From: Bacillus sp. SM2101
Lineage (GTDB): Bacteria > Bacillota > Bacilli > Bacillales > SM2101
Length of the DNA: 64,000 bases
NCBI RefSeq assembly: GCF_018588585.1
Contig: NZ_JAEUFG010000001.1
Coordinates: 1 to 64,000, forward strand
Direction of reading: 5' to 3'
A program made the position numbers and the translations under genes. Shown piece after piece: positions 27,878 to 35,630 of the stretch (its first letter is position 1; each line of letters starts with the position of its first letter). A model generated the notes under the pieces. That model ran no database searches. It saw nothing but the letters and a program-made list of their open reading frames with translations, and had not been told where the DNA came from.

Positions 27878-28744
27878 TTACTGCTTTGAGTTCTTTATTA
27901 TATCAATAAATGCTTGTACTTGTTTTAGCTGAAATGCAGATTCATAACCAAGTAACCATGTATCTCTAGTAATTGGACGGTCATTTTCATCTAATAATGG
28001 AATTCGATACATGTTAGAATCCCCATCTAGAGTAACAGATGGTAGGATGGCATAGCCAATTCCATGTAAAACCATTTGTTTACAAGTTTCAATTTGATCT
28101 ACAACGATTGTCCTTTTAGGAGTTGTCTGAAATTGACGATGCCACCAATTTTGTATTTCTTGATAATAAGTAGAGTCACTTTTAAATTGGATAAAAGGCC
28201 TTTCAGTTTCTAAAACTTGTTCAATTTTATTAATTTCTGTATCAACTAAATATAAAGTATCCGACAGTAGATGCTTTTTTACACCCTTCCACTCTGGATT
28301 ACCTCGGATAATACCAATATGCACTGAATCCTCATACAAGCTTTTTAAAATATCACTACTCCACCCTGTTATTAACGATATTTTTGCATGTGGATAAGTA
28401 TTGACAAACTGTTTTAACACACTCGGTAACCAGTGCTGTCCGATAATCGTTGCAACTGCTATTTTTAAAGTTCCGTGTATTTCTTGGTCTAACTTGTTGA
28501 TCTCTTCTCGAACCTTTTCTTCATTTCTCACTACTTCCATTGCATAGTTTACAATTTTTTCACCAGCCGGTGTTAATGTTAATCCTTTTTGGGAACGAAG
28601 AAAGATTTGAGTATCCCATGTTTTTTCTATAGAATGAAGCCTTTGTGACAGCGCAGGTTGAGATACAAATAACTTTTCTGAAGCTTTACGCATATTTAAT
28701 TCTTGAGCTAACACAACTAATAATTGAAACTCTGAAAATTGCAT
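27878..28744 (-). CDS. ccpC: LysR-type regulator CcpC
   Basis: 288 residues. An N-terminal winged helix-turn-helix (residues 1-60: ELNMRKASEKLFVSQPALSQ) is joined to a LysR effector-binding domain. The whole sequence, including GQHWLPSVL, GWSSDILKSLYED and FIQFKSDSTYYQE, fits B. subtilis CcpC. CcpC represses the early TCA-cycle genes citZ and citB and responds to citrate. The second Met (28744) is preferred because AGAGGT is six bases before it and touches the first one. Neighbours dapH and darB agree with the ykuM position. Confidence 0.92.
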   Translation of the reverse strand: MQFSEFQLLVVLAQELNMRKASEKLFVSQPALSQRLHSIEKTWDTQIFLRSQKGLTLTPAGEKIVNYAMEVVRNEEKVREEINKLDQEIHGTLKIAVATIIGQHWLPSVLKQFVNTYPHAKISLITGWSSDILKSLYEDSVHIGIIRGNPEWKGVKKHLLSDTLYLVDTEINKIEQVLETERPFIQFKSDSTYYQEIQNWWHRQFQTTPKRTIVVDQIETCKQMVLHGIGYAILPSVTLDGDSNMYRIPLLDENDRPITRDTWLLGYESAFQLKQVQAFIDIIKNSKQ

Positions 28745-28805
28745 GTTCATACCTCTAACTCAGTTTTTCTTATCGCTTCAATAGATGAAATATCAGCGAA
28801 CAATG

Positions 28806-29249
28806 CTATTTATTTAATTTGTGAACGTGGCGATTTAATTGTTTTAAAATAGCTCTTCGGGTAAATATTCCTTCCAACGTCTCATCATCATTTTGTACGC
28901 ACACAAACGGATGATTAACGACCAAATTTAAACCTTTTGTTAAGGAATCACTTACATATAATCTTGGAATATCACTATTCATGACGTCTTCAACTTTCAT
29001 ATTTTCAAGTTGCTCAAATTCAATTCTTTCTAAGCCTAAAATAGCATCAAATATCATCGTAGAACTTATTAAGCCATGTAAACGATACATTGGGTCCAAT
29101 ACAGGTACTGCTGTATATCCAGACTTTGTTAATACTAACAAGGCATGCTCTAAACTATTCCCTATTTGTACATGGGCCACTTTATCAGCTGGAATAAGTA
29201 AATCCTTAATGTTTGTTTCTAAGAATTCACTACTGTGTAAGCTTATCAT
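28806..29249 (-). CDS. darB: Cyclic di-AMP receptor with CBS domains (DarB/CbpB)
   Basis: 147 residues consisting of two CBS repeats (about residues 12-70 and 80-140). In B. subtilis (YkuL) the apo form activates the (p)ppGpp synthetase Rel and pyruvate carboxylase when c-di-AMP is low. The sequence (SLEHALLVLTKSGYTAVPVLD, DVMNSDIPRLY) fits that family rather than a generic CBS protein. AAAGGGGAAG precedes the ATG. It sits 61 bp upstream of ccpC and may be cotranscribed with it. Confidence 0.9.
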   Translation of the reverse strand: MISLHSSEFLETNIKDLLIPADKVAHVQIGNSLEHALLVLTKSGYTAVPVLDPMYRLHGLISSTMIFDAILGLERIEFEQLENMKVEDVMNSDIPRLYVSDSLTKGLNLVVNHPFVCVQNDDETLEGIFTRRAILKQLNRHVHKLNK

Positions 29250-29336
29250 TGCTGATCTTCCCCTTTAACTATTCATTTTCCTTTTTATTGTATCACACTA
29301 TTAGCAATAATACTTTATGTAAGGGCTGTTGCTTAA

Positions 29337-29855
29337 CTACTTTGTATAGCGGTTTGCATAACAAAAAGCAGCGTAAGAATCTGGTTTAATTTTTGCTTCT
29401 ATTCCCATTGCAGTAATTCTCCCTGTCATTTCATGTATCAATTCCTTTGTCATACCTTTTTTACCGATATCTAAATGAACTTCTAATCGAAAATCAGCCC
29501 CTTTATCAATATAAGGTAAAATAACCTCCGATAACTCTGTTACATACTTTGTCGTAAAATCATAAGCAATTTCTTGGCTTAAACTAGTTTCTAAAGATAT
29601 TTTTTCCCGCAAACTTCGAACCGGGCGAGATAAATTGTAGTTTTTCAAACATCCCCAAGCACCTTTACCCACCCTATGTAAGTGAATAGCCGTAATAAAA
29701 CGAGTAATTTCTTTATGAATATGTGAATCTGTGCCTATCGACAAAACATAAAGCGAATGGGGGTCACTTTTCATGAATTCAGTGATTCTACAGATAACTG
29801 TTTCAAATGACATATTCGTTTCCGATATATTGTAAAACATGAGCTTATCATTCAT
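29337..29855 (-). CDS. ykuK: YkuK family protein (RNase H-like fold)
   Basis: 172 residues. The family (DUF458) has a predicted RNase H-like fold; conserved acidic and His residues are in SIGTDSHIHKE and EVHLDIGKKG. Whether it is a nuclease is not known to me. AGGGGTGGG precedes the ATG. It lies between darB and the ykuJ/zinc-ribbon pair as in B. subtilis. The 87-bp gap to darB shows no clear terminator, so ykuK-darB-ccpC may form one unit. Confidence 0.85.
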   Translation of the reverse strand: MNDKLMFYNISETNMSFETVICRITEFMKSDPHSLYVLSIGTDSHIHKEITRFITAIHLHRVGKGAWGCLKNYNLSRPVRSLREKISLETSLSQEIAYDFTTKYVTELSEVILPYIDKGADFRLEVHLDIGKKGMTKELIHEMTGRITAMGIEAKIKPDSYAAFCYANRYTK

Positions 29856-30004
29856 TTGTTATCCCACCCCTGGCATTATTTACTATAATATACGTAGTCT
29901 TGGATGAAATAGTTCTATAAATTAATGCTTATAAATAGAATGGTTTATTTCGTAAAACTCTTTTCGTAGTATTCCTGCATTTTTTCTTGAAAACTACAAA
30001 ATAA

Positions 30005-30150
30005 GGTTTTATTCGATTTTTACGTATATTTAAGTAAATGATGTCTACGAAATATTTCTATTGTCTATAGAGTAGAAAAGATGACTCGAACGTTTGCTGT
30101 ATTCGTGTTTAGACTCTTATTACGAAAGCAACAATGAATGCGACTACAGC
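30005..30150 (-). repeat. Dispersed intergenic element, degenerate copy
   Basis: Contains AGTAGAAAAGATGACTCGAACG and ends in CGAAAGCAACAATGAATGCG then ACTACAGC, that is, the inner segment and left terminus in minus orientation. The other terminus is degenerate. It fills the gap between ykuK and the zinc-ribbon gene's terminator. Confidence 0.55.
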
Positions 30151-30180
30151 AAAAAAAGAACCCTCTTTAAAAGAGGGCTC
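30151..30180 (-). terminator. Terminator overlapping the zinc-ribbon gene's stop codon
   Basis: On the minus strand GAGCCCTCTTTT and AAAGAGGGTTC, then TTTTTTT. The stop codon of the small zinc-ribbon gene forms the edge of the stem. Confidence 0.88.
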
Positions 30181-30328
30181 ATCCTTTACTTGTTTCAATA
30201 TTGCGTGCAATAAAATTACATTTAGGGCATGTATAAATAACATTTTGATTTGATTGGGCTGTTAAAACAGAAGCTATCGTTGATGTTGATTTACATTGTG
30301 GGCAAACGACAAAAATATCTGGAAACAA
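30179..30328 (-). CDS. Small zinc-ribbon protein, 49 residues
   Basis: TTG start at 30328 with GGAGG seven bases upstream, stop at 30179. Two CPxC knuckles (CPQCKS at residues 9-14 and CPKCNF at 34-39), spaced about 22 residues apart, form a classical four-Cys zinc ribbon. It follows ykuJ by 41 bp and is followed at once by a terminator. B. subtilis has a small gene, ykzF, at this position; equivalence is inferred from position only. The role is unknown; nucleic acid binding or protein contacts are typical for such ribbons. Confidence 0.75.
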   Translation of the reverse strand: MFPDIFVVCPQCKSTSTIASVLTAQSNQNVIYTCPKCNFIARNIETSKG

Positions 30329-30369
30329 TCAACCACCTCCCTGAATATATTAACGATAATTTTTTTCAA

Positions 30370-30609
30370 TTACTGAATTAAGTCAAATATCTCTATTGCA
30401 ATCATGTCAATATTATCAAATTGGTATCGCTTAGACTGCTCTCCTTTTTCATAAACCTCCAGCTCAAAAGCATTATTATTTTGAAAGAATTTAACACTGC
30501 ATTTTTTTTCTCCTTCCACTTCAAAAAATCGCTGGGATAAATCTCCCTGCAACGTATTTTCGCGCAAACTATTGAGACGATTTATGATTGCTTGTAATTG
30601 TGACATCAT
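30370..30609 (-). CDS. ykuJ: YkuJ family protein
   Basis: 79 residues, soluble, mixed alpha/beta. QLQAIINRLNSLRE at the start and QRFFEVEGEKKCSVKFF in the middle are characteristic of the YkuJ family (PF08796 from memory). A structure is known for this family but no function. AAGGAG lies six bases before the first of two ATGs. It heads a two-gene unit with the zinc-ribbon protein. Confidence 0.85.
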   Translation of the reverse strand: MMSQLQAIINRLNSLRENTLQGDLSQRFFEVEGEKKCSVKFFQNNNAFELEVYEKGEQSKRYQFDNIDMIAIEIFDLIQ

Positions 30610-30783
30610 ATCGCTCTCCTTTACTACATGAGTTATTATATATGTTTTACTATCAATGAAATTTTCATCACTATTTTTCGTGATTTATCTTTCTGAATTT
30701 TCTGTTCATTACTTTACTTATATAAATAAAGCACATACAATAAAAGGTATTAAATACTCTTTTTGCAAAGGGGAGATATATAA

Positions 30784-31755
30784 TTGAGTACGCCTGTTCA
30801 AATTTTTGATGACATTTTTTTAATTGACGATTTTGATTTAGGAATGCAGGAAAGGACTGGAACTTTTGTAATTAAAACCGATAAGCCAACGATAATAGAA
30901 ACTTGTGCTAGTCCATCGATACCATACATATTGAAGGGTTTGGCTGATATAGGCGTTGAACCTGAAGAGATTGTTTATATAATCGTTACCCATATACATC
31001 TTGATCATGCAGGAGGAGCTGGATTATTATTATCACATTGTCCAAATGCTAAAGTTATCGTACACCCTAAAGGCGCAAGACATTTAGTTGATCCATCCAA
31101 ATTAATAGCGGGCGCTAAAGCAGTCTACGGTATAAATTTCAATACATTATTTGACCCAATTGTTCCCATCGAAGAAAACAAAATTGTAATTATGAAAGAT
31201 AAAGAACAACTTCAAATTGGCAAAGATCGAATGTTAACTTTTTACGATACACCTGGCCATGCAAATCATCATTTCAGCATTTATGACCCAATTAGTAAGG
31301 GAATATTTACAGGTGATACTCTAGGCATTTATTACAAACAATTAAGTGAGCTAAATATCTTGCTGTTCTTACCTTCAACATCTCCAAATCAATTTGACCC
31401 AAAAAAAATGTTACATTCTGCAAAAGTGATTAAGCAACTAGATATAAAAGCCATTTATTTTGGACATTATGGCATGACAACAAATGTGGAGGAAGTATTC
31501 AATCAACTTCATTATTGGATACCAAAATTTATTGATGCAGGAACTAAAGGTATTAACAAAAATAATGAACATAAAGTTCAAGCAGTAACTGAGGAACTAT
31601 TTTCAATGATTTCTGCTTATCTTCACGAGCAAGGAGTTCCCGAAAGCCATCCGATTTACAATATTATACCTATGGATATGTCAGTCTGTGCAATGGGAAT
31701 TGTAGATTATTTAGGTAAGAATGATTTGATTGAAGATATGTCCCATGAAGGATGA
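30784..31755 (+). CDS. MBL-fold metallo-hydrolase
   Basis: 323 residues. The beta-lactamase-fold metal site is complete: THIHLDHAGG (near residues 70-79), a further ligand His in DTPGHANHHF, an Asp in FTGDTLG, and a terminal His in YFGHYG. The C-terminal 90 residues form an extra helical domain. It is related to the glyoxalase II/RNase Z-like hydrolases, but the substrate cannot be assigned. A TTG start at 30784 is used, with GGGGAG nine bases upstream and no nearby ATG. It stands alone on the + strand among minus-strand genes. Confidence 0.82.
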   Translation: MSTPVQIFDDIFLIDDFDLGMQERTGTFVIKTDKPTIIETCASPSIPYILKGLADIGVEPEEIVYIIVTHIHLDHAGGAGLLLSHCPNAKVIVHPKGARHLVDPSKLIAGAKAVYGINFNTLFDPIVPIEENKIVIMKDKEQLQIGKDRMLTFYDTPGHANHHFSIYDPISKGIFTGDTLGIYYKQLSELNILLFLPSTSPNQFDPKKMLHSAKVIKQLDIKAIYFGHYGMTTNVEEVFNQLHYWIPKFIDAGTKGINKNNEHKVQAVTEELFSMISAYLHEQGVPESHPIYNIIPMDMSVCAMGIVDYLGKNDLIEDMSHEG

Positions 31756-31802
31756 GCTACATGTGTACATATGTTACAATAGAGGTCGACAAAGCTGTTT
31801 AC

Positions 31803-31869
31803 ATACTTTAGCAATCTGTTAAACTATTTCTAAACAATTAGAATAGTTTTATCATCATTGCTAAAGTAT
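31803..31869. other. Two-part long hairpin upstream of the glutaredoxin gene
   Basis: The outer arms ATACTTTAGCAAT (31803-31815) and ATTGCTAAAGTAT (31857-31869) match perfectly. The inner arms AAACTATT.CT (31821-31831) and AGAATAGTTT (31840-31849) match with one bulge. No T-run follows on either strand, so it is not an ordinary terminator. It lies 73 bp before the glutaredoxin start codon. Confidence 0.6.
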
Positions 31870-31941
31870 AAGAAACCAAGATCCCTATATCTTAACCTGA
31901 GCACAGCTTATAACAATACGTCAGGAGGCCTATGATTTGTT

Positions 31942-32181
31942 ATGAAAAGCACCACTGTATATAGCCAACCAGACTGCCCACCTTGTGAGGTTGTTAAAAA
32001 ATTTTTGGCACACCACAAGATAACATATCAAGAGATCGATATTACAAAAAATAAACGTGAAAGAGAACGTTTAATTAATGAATATAAAGCCTATTCTACA
32101 CCAACAATTATTATTGATGAGGAAATTGTAAAAGGTTTTGATCTCACAAAATTAGCTAATATACTTAATATAGAAGAATAG
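31942..32181 (+). CDS. Glutaredoxin-like protein
   Basis: 79 residues, thioredoxin fold. The CPPC redox centre is at residues 12-15 (QPDCPPCEVVKKF), the cis-Pro is in YSTPTIIID, and a GFDLTKL helix follows. It is similar to NrdH/YruB-type glutaredoxins that use thioredoxin reductase or bacillithiol systems rather than glutathione; the partner is unknown. GGAGG lies 13 bases upstream, a long distance, but an in-frame TGA excludes an earlier start. It ends 31 bp before a shared bidirectional terminator. Confidence 0.82.
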   Translation: MKSTTVYSQPDCPPCEVVKKFLAHHKITYQEIDITKNKRERERLINEYKAYSTPTIIIDEEIVKGFDLTKLANILNIEE

Positions 32182-32212
32182 TCGTGAGTCTATTTTAACG
32201 TGGGTTATACAA

Positions 32213-32250
32213 AACAAACAAGGTGGAGAGTCTACTCCACCTTGTTTGTT
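32213..32250. terminator. Perfect 16-bp stem bidirectional terminator
   Basis: AACAAACAAGGTGGAG and CTCCACCTTGTTTGTT with a 6-base loop. The last codons of the DUF3993-like gene form the right arm. It serves that gene and the convergent glutaredoxin gene. Confidence 0.85.
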
Positions 32251-32756
32251 CTTTCAATTTCGCTAATTCGATACGGTTTACTCTCGCTACTTTCAATCTC
32301 CGCAATTTTCCATTCACCTTCTACCTTGCTAAGTGTGACAATTTCATAATGGTCAGGACTTGTAAATAAGATGTTATTTTCTTCTAAAAAATATTCATAA
32401 ATATATATTTGCTGCAATTGTATGTCGTATATTACTACTGTTTGATCTGTATACGAAAAGAATGGAATGTAATAACGTGCAATATCGGTTCCAAGAGTTA
32501 TGTAACCATCTTCTTCTTGAACAACATTCTCACTAATAAACTTATTCATAAATTCATCATTAAAATACGGTGAGAGTAATTCAGTGATTTCTTCATGTGT
32601 ACGATAATCTTCACTTAAGGAGACTTGTGTGTTAAAGGCATCTTGTAGATGATTTATTATGTTTTCCTTAGAGGGGAGTGTATATAATTGCGTATCTTCT
32701 ACAGAACAGTATAACAAGGCGATAGACAGCAACAGTTGGGTGAAGTAATTGACCAA
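32232..32756 (-). CDS. Exported DUF3993-like protein
   Basis: 174 residues with an N-terminal hydrophobic signal (FTQLLLSIALLYCSVE) and an extracytoplasmic domain. Features are QVSLSEDYRTHEEITELLSPYF, ITLGTDIARYYIPFFSY and a closing WKIAEIESSESKP. I associate these with DUF3993 of Bacillus (from memory, moderate certainty); function unknown. A Cys at the end of the signal might be lipidated, but the lipobox is poor. The TTG at 32756 has AAAGGAG six bases before it. Its 3' end forms part of a terminator stem. Confidence 0.65.
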   Translation of the reverse strand: MVNYFTQLLLSIALLYCSVEDTQLYTLPSKENIINHLQDAFNTQVSLSEDYRTHEEITELLSPYFNDEFMNKFISENVVQEEDGYITLGTDIARYYIPFFSYTDQTVVIYDIQLQQIYIYEYFLEENNILFTSPDHYEIVTLSKVEGEWKIAEIESSESKPYRISEIERTNKVE

Positions 32757-32918
32757 ATAATTCTCCTTTCTTAACTAGATTTTATAGTTAATATCATTGT
32801 ATCAACAAATATGACTTAATTTAGCATAAATCGTTCGTAAATATCCATAATATTTTGACATTTTTCTCTACACTAGTGTTGTTTTTTTCTACATAAACTA
32901 TAGTGGTGCACACAAAAA

Positions 32919-32955
32919 CACCCTATTCTTGAAAACCTTATTAAGAATAGGGGTT
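32919..32955 (-). terminator. Terminator downstream of the 43-bp repeat array
   Basis: CCCTATTCTT at 32921-32930 pairs with AAGAATAGGG at 32943-32952; on the minus strand GTGTTTTTGTG follows. Transcripts of the small membrane protein gene would thus carry the whole repeat array as a 3' untranslated region. Confidence 0.75.
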
Positions 32956-32965
32956 AATAGAAGAC

Positions 32966-33310
32966 TTGGATTGGTTACCAATTTGTGTTTACAACTAAAT
33001 AATTCAAATTGGATTGGTTACCAATTTGTGTTTACAACTAAATAACTCAAATTGGATTGGCTACCAATTTGTGTTTACAACTAAATAACTCAAATTGGCT
33101 TGGCTGACCAATTTGTGTTTACAACTAAATAACTCAAATTGGCTTGGTTACCAATTTGTGTTTACAACTAAATAATTCAAATTGGATTGGTTACCAATTT
33201 GTGTTTACAACTAAATAACTCAAATTGGCTTGGTTACCAATTTATGTTAACAACAAAATAACTCAAATTGGATTGGCTACCAATTTGAGTTAACAGCTAA
33301 ATAAATCATA
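32966..33310. repeat. Minisatellite: eight copies of a 43-bp unit
   Basis: Units start at 32966, 33009, 33052, 33095 (44 bp), 33139, 33182, 33225 and 33268. The consensus starts TTGGATTGGTTACCAATTTG and continues TGTTTACAACTAAATAACTCAAA. Each unit contains a palindrome (ATTGG T TACCAAT) and nested AAATTGG/CCAATTT arms. The last unit overlaps the final codons of the small membrane protein gene. There are no unique spacers. Confidence 0.95.
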
Positions 33311-33516
33311 TAGGCAACAACCAATCCAAGTGCTATTAAATATGCAATAAAAATAGGATTTCTCATAACTGGGTGATCTTGGACCTTTTCATTTAATTCC
33401 GGGTCATACTCATCTTGTTGCAATTTTAATGCCCTTCCTAACCTGTAGGTATTGATTAGACCGATCGTTAATATAAGGATCGAAATAATCATCAGTATAA
33501 ATGTTAAATTATTCAC
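33277..33516 (-). CDS. Small membrane protein with repeat-fused 3' end
   Basis: 79 residues, two transmembrane helices (about residues 4-23 and 50-71) joined by a charged cytoplasmic-type loop (LKLQQDEYDPELNEKVQDHP). I do not recognise a family. The GTG at 33516 is chosen because AAGGTGG is seven bases upstream. The last seven codons (AVNSNW plus stop) lie in the final unit of the 43-bp array, and the other units encode variants of the same tail in the same relative frame. The array therefore looks like amplification of this gene's 3' end. Confidence 0.7.
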   Translation of the reverse strand: MNNLTFILMIISILILTIGLINTYRLGRALKLQQDEYDPELNEKVQDHPVMRNPIFIAYLIALGLVVAYMIYLAVNSNW

Positions 33517-33678
33517 TGCATCACCACCTTCACACATCCTTTTTTTACTTTCTCACAAATAAGTTATCTATATTCAGACGTATTTTTTATGGTGATATTT
33601 ACTAAATAAAACTAGGGATATACCAAAGAAATTATTCGGTATATCCCTTATATTTACATCTATTTTGTTATTTTTTTC

Positions 33679-34446
33679 TTAAAATGGAATTTGATTTAAA
33701 TACTGGCCACCATCCATTGTCACACATTCACCATTAATATATGCAGCATCTTCTGATAATAAATAGTATGCCAAGCTAGCTATCTCTTCAGGTGTTCCTA
33801 ATCGACCTAATGGAACACTTTGGAGTGTACGCTTTGCTGCTTCTTCAGAAATAAACAATTTCTCAGCTCCACCTGTTCTTTCTATCGGACCAGGTGCGAT
33901 AGCATTCACTCTAATCCCGTATTTTCTTCCCCATTCAACTGCTAAAGTTCTTGTCATTGTCAAAACTCCAGCTTTTGCACATGCAGAATGAATAACTCCA
34001 GGACCTGCATCCCAGGCATATGTGGCTACCATATTTAGGATACTTCCTTTTATCCCTTTATCTATAAAATACTTTCCAACCTCTGAACTACAATAGAATG
34101 TACCGTTTAACACAATATCAATGACTGCATTCCAACCATTTACAGATAAATTTTCTGCTGGAACTAGAAAATTACCTGCCGCATTATTTACTAGTGAATC
34201 AATTCTACCGAATTTTTCATCAGTTTCTTTTACCATTCGTGAAACATCTTCAATATTCCTGACATCCATCTGTACTGTCAACACTTGTCCGTCAAAGGTT
34301 TCTATTTCTTTTTTAACTTCATTAAGTTTTTCCACATTTCGCCCTGTAATGACAACATTCGCACCTTCTTGAGCAAATTTCATTGCCATGTATTTACCCA
34401 TTCCACTAGAACCGCCAGTTACTATAACTACCTTATCTTTCATCAT
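33679..34446 (-). CDS. fadH: 2,4-dienoyl-CoA reductase (short-chain dehydrogenase)
   Basis: 255 residues. An NAD(P)-binding Rossmann fold has TGGSSGMGKYMA near residues 10-21 and NNAAGNF near residue 88. The catalytic Tyr of the usual YxxxK is not obvious; the region reads HSACAKAGV, as in other bacterial 2,4-dienoyl-CoA reductase-type SDRs. It acts in beta-oxidation of unsaturated fatty acids. The sequence matches B. subtilis FadH (YkuF). An excellent FadR-type operator lies 15 bp upstream, which supports the fatty-acid role. AAGGGGG precedes the ATG pair. Confidence 0.9.
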   Translation of the reverse strand: MMKDKVVIVTGGSSGMGKYMAMKFAQEGANVVITGRNVEKLNEVKKEIETFDGQVLTVQMDVRNIEDVSRMVKETDEKFGRIDSLVNNAAGNFLVPAENLSVNGWNAVIDIVLNGTFYCSSEVGKYFIDKGIKGSILNMVATYAWDAGPGVIHSACAKAGVLTMTRTLAVEWGRKYGIRVNAIAPGPIERTGGAEKLFISEEAAKRTLQSVPLGRLGTPEEIASLAYYLLSEDAAYINGECVTMDGGQYLNQIPF

Positions 34447-34460
34447 GTGAACCCCCTTTT

Positions 34461-34486
34461 AAAATGAATGAATGTCCATTCATTTT
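34461..34486. promoter_or_regulatory. FadR-type operator in front of fadH
   Basis: AAAATGAATG, six bases, CATTCATTTT: perfect 10-bp arms. The core TGAATGAATGTCCATTCA agrees with the Bacillus FadR box as I recall it (TGAATGANTANTCATTCA) at all but two defined positions. It lies between a -10-like TATGAT at 34489-34494 (minus strand) and the fadH ribosome site, so binding should repress fadH until long-chain acyl-CoA is present. Confidence 0.75.
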
Positions 34487-34647
34487 AATCATACCACGTC
34501 TTTTCTAAATTTTCTAATCTTTTAATTAAGTTTTTAGAAAATAATGTATGTTACTATTCTATCTTTTTATTCTCCCTGCTAACAAGTATAATAAACATAA
34601 GATTTATATAGATTTTATTTGTATTTATAGGTAGGTTGAGAAATAAA

Positions 34648-35511
34648 ATGACACAGAAGCAAACGAGAAGAACATTTTTAAAACGCTCATTTTCTATCAC
34701 TGTTGGTAGTTTGTTAGCAACCTCATTAGGTTATTATTATGCAAGGTATATTGAGCCGAAACAACTGTCTATAGTTCATCAAAATATATCCCATCAACTC
34801 ATTCCAAACAATTTTGAAGGTCTAAAAATTGTTCAATTTAGTGATTTACATATTGGATATAACTATAATTTGCAGCAACTTCAAAGTGCAGTGAATAAAA
34901 TTAACGAAGAAAAACCAGATATAGTATTATTTACAGGTGACTTAATTGATAGTCCTATGACGTTTAAAGATGCTGATAAAATACCAGCAATTTTAAAAAG
35001 TATTAAAGCTCCACTAGGTAAATTTTCTATATACGGCAATCACGACCATGGTGGATATGGATCAAATCTTTATCTTGAAATTATGAACAAAGCAGAGTTT
35101 ACATTGCTAGTAAATGAATCAACTATTATTAGTTTACCTGATGGTAGTCAAATATGTTTAGTAGGAGTTGATGATTTATTACTAGGACATCCTGACTACG
35201 ATAAAGCTTTGAAAAATGTTCCACAAGAGCTCTTCACGATATTATTAGCACATGAACCAGATGCTGCTCAAGTGACATCAAAATACCCAATTCATCTTCA
35301 ACTATCTGGCCATAGCCATGGAGGGCAAGTACAGCTACCTTTTTTTGGTCCACTAATTACCCCTCCACTAGCAACAACATATGTTGAGGGTTTTTATGAA
35401 GTAGAAGAAAGCAATTTGAGTGTCTATGTAAATCGCGGTATTGGCACAACACGACTCCCATTCCGTTTTTTATCAAAGCCGGAAATAACTGTTTTCCATC
35501 TTAATGCTTAA
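34648..35511 (+). CDS. ykuE: Tat-exported metallophosphoesterase YkuE
   Basis: 287 residues. The twin-arginine signal TRRTFLKRSF followed by a hydrophobic stretch (residues about 6-32) marks it as a Tat substrate. The calcineurin-like phosphoesterase metal motifs follow in order: FSDLHIG, FTGDLID, YGNHDHGG, LLAHEP and SGHSHGGQVQ. B. subtilis YkuE is a known Tat substrate of the TatAyCy system and is wall-associated; its physiological substrate is not settled. The ATG at 34648 is used; a TTG four codons upstream is also possible. It diverges from fadH. Confidence 0.9.
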   Translation: MTQKQTRRTFLKRSFSITVGSLLATSLGYYYARYIEPKQLSIVHQNISHQLIPNNFEGLKIVQFSDLHIGYNYNLQQLQSAVNKINEEKPDIVLFTGDLIDSPMTFKDADKIPAILKSIKAPLGKFSIYGNHDHGGYGSNLYLEIMNKAEFTLLVNESTIISLPDGSQICLVGVDDLLLGHPDYDKALKNVPQELFTILLAHEPDAAQVTSKYPIHLQLSGHSHGGQVQLPFFGPLITPPLATTYVEGFYEVEESNLSVYVNRGIGTTRLPFRFLSKPEITVFHLNA

Positions 35512-35582
35512 TAATAGGCTAGAGTCAGTTGTTAGTATTGTATTCTAATATGAGTAACATAATGTTTTACTGTTATATATAA

Positions 35583-35622
35583 AACTCCTATCCTGACGTG
35601 TTCTCACTAATTGATAGGAGTG
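35583..35622 (-). terminator. Terminator of the fluoride channel operon
   Basis: ACTCCTATC (35584-35592) pairs with GATAGGAGT (35613-35621); on the minus strand TTTTATATATA follows. Confidence 0.7.
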
Positions 35623-35630
35623 ATAACATT

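Noticed and set aside
32966-33310. CRISPR-like array
   Set aside because: The 43-bp units are directly contiguous, with no unique spacers, and no cas genes are nearby. It is a minisatellite.
33679-34446. fadH as a broken SDR because the usual catalytic YxxxK is not seen
   Set aside because: The same replacement is expected in dienoyl-CoA reductase-type members, length is normal and the FadR box fits, so I treat it as intact.
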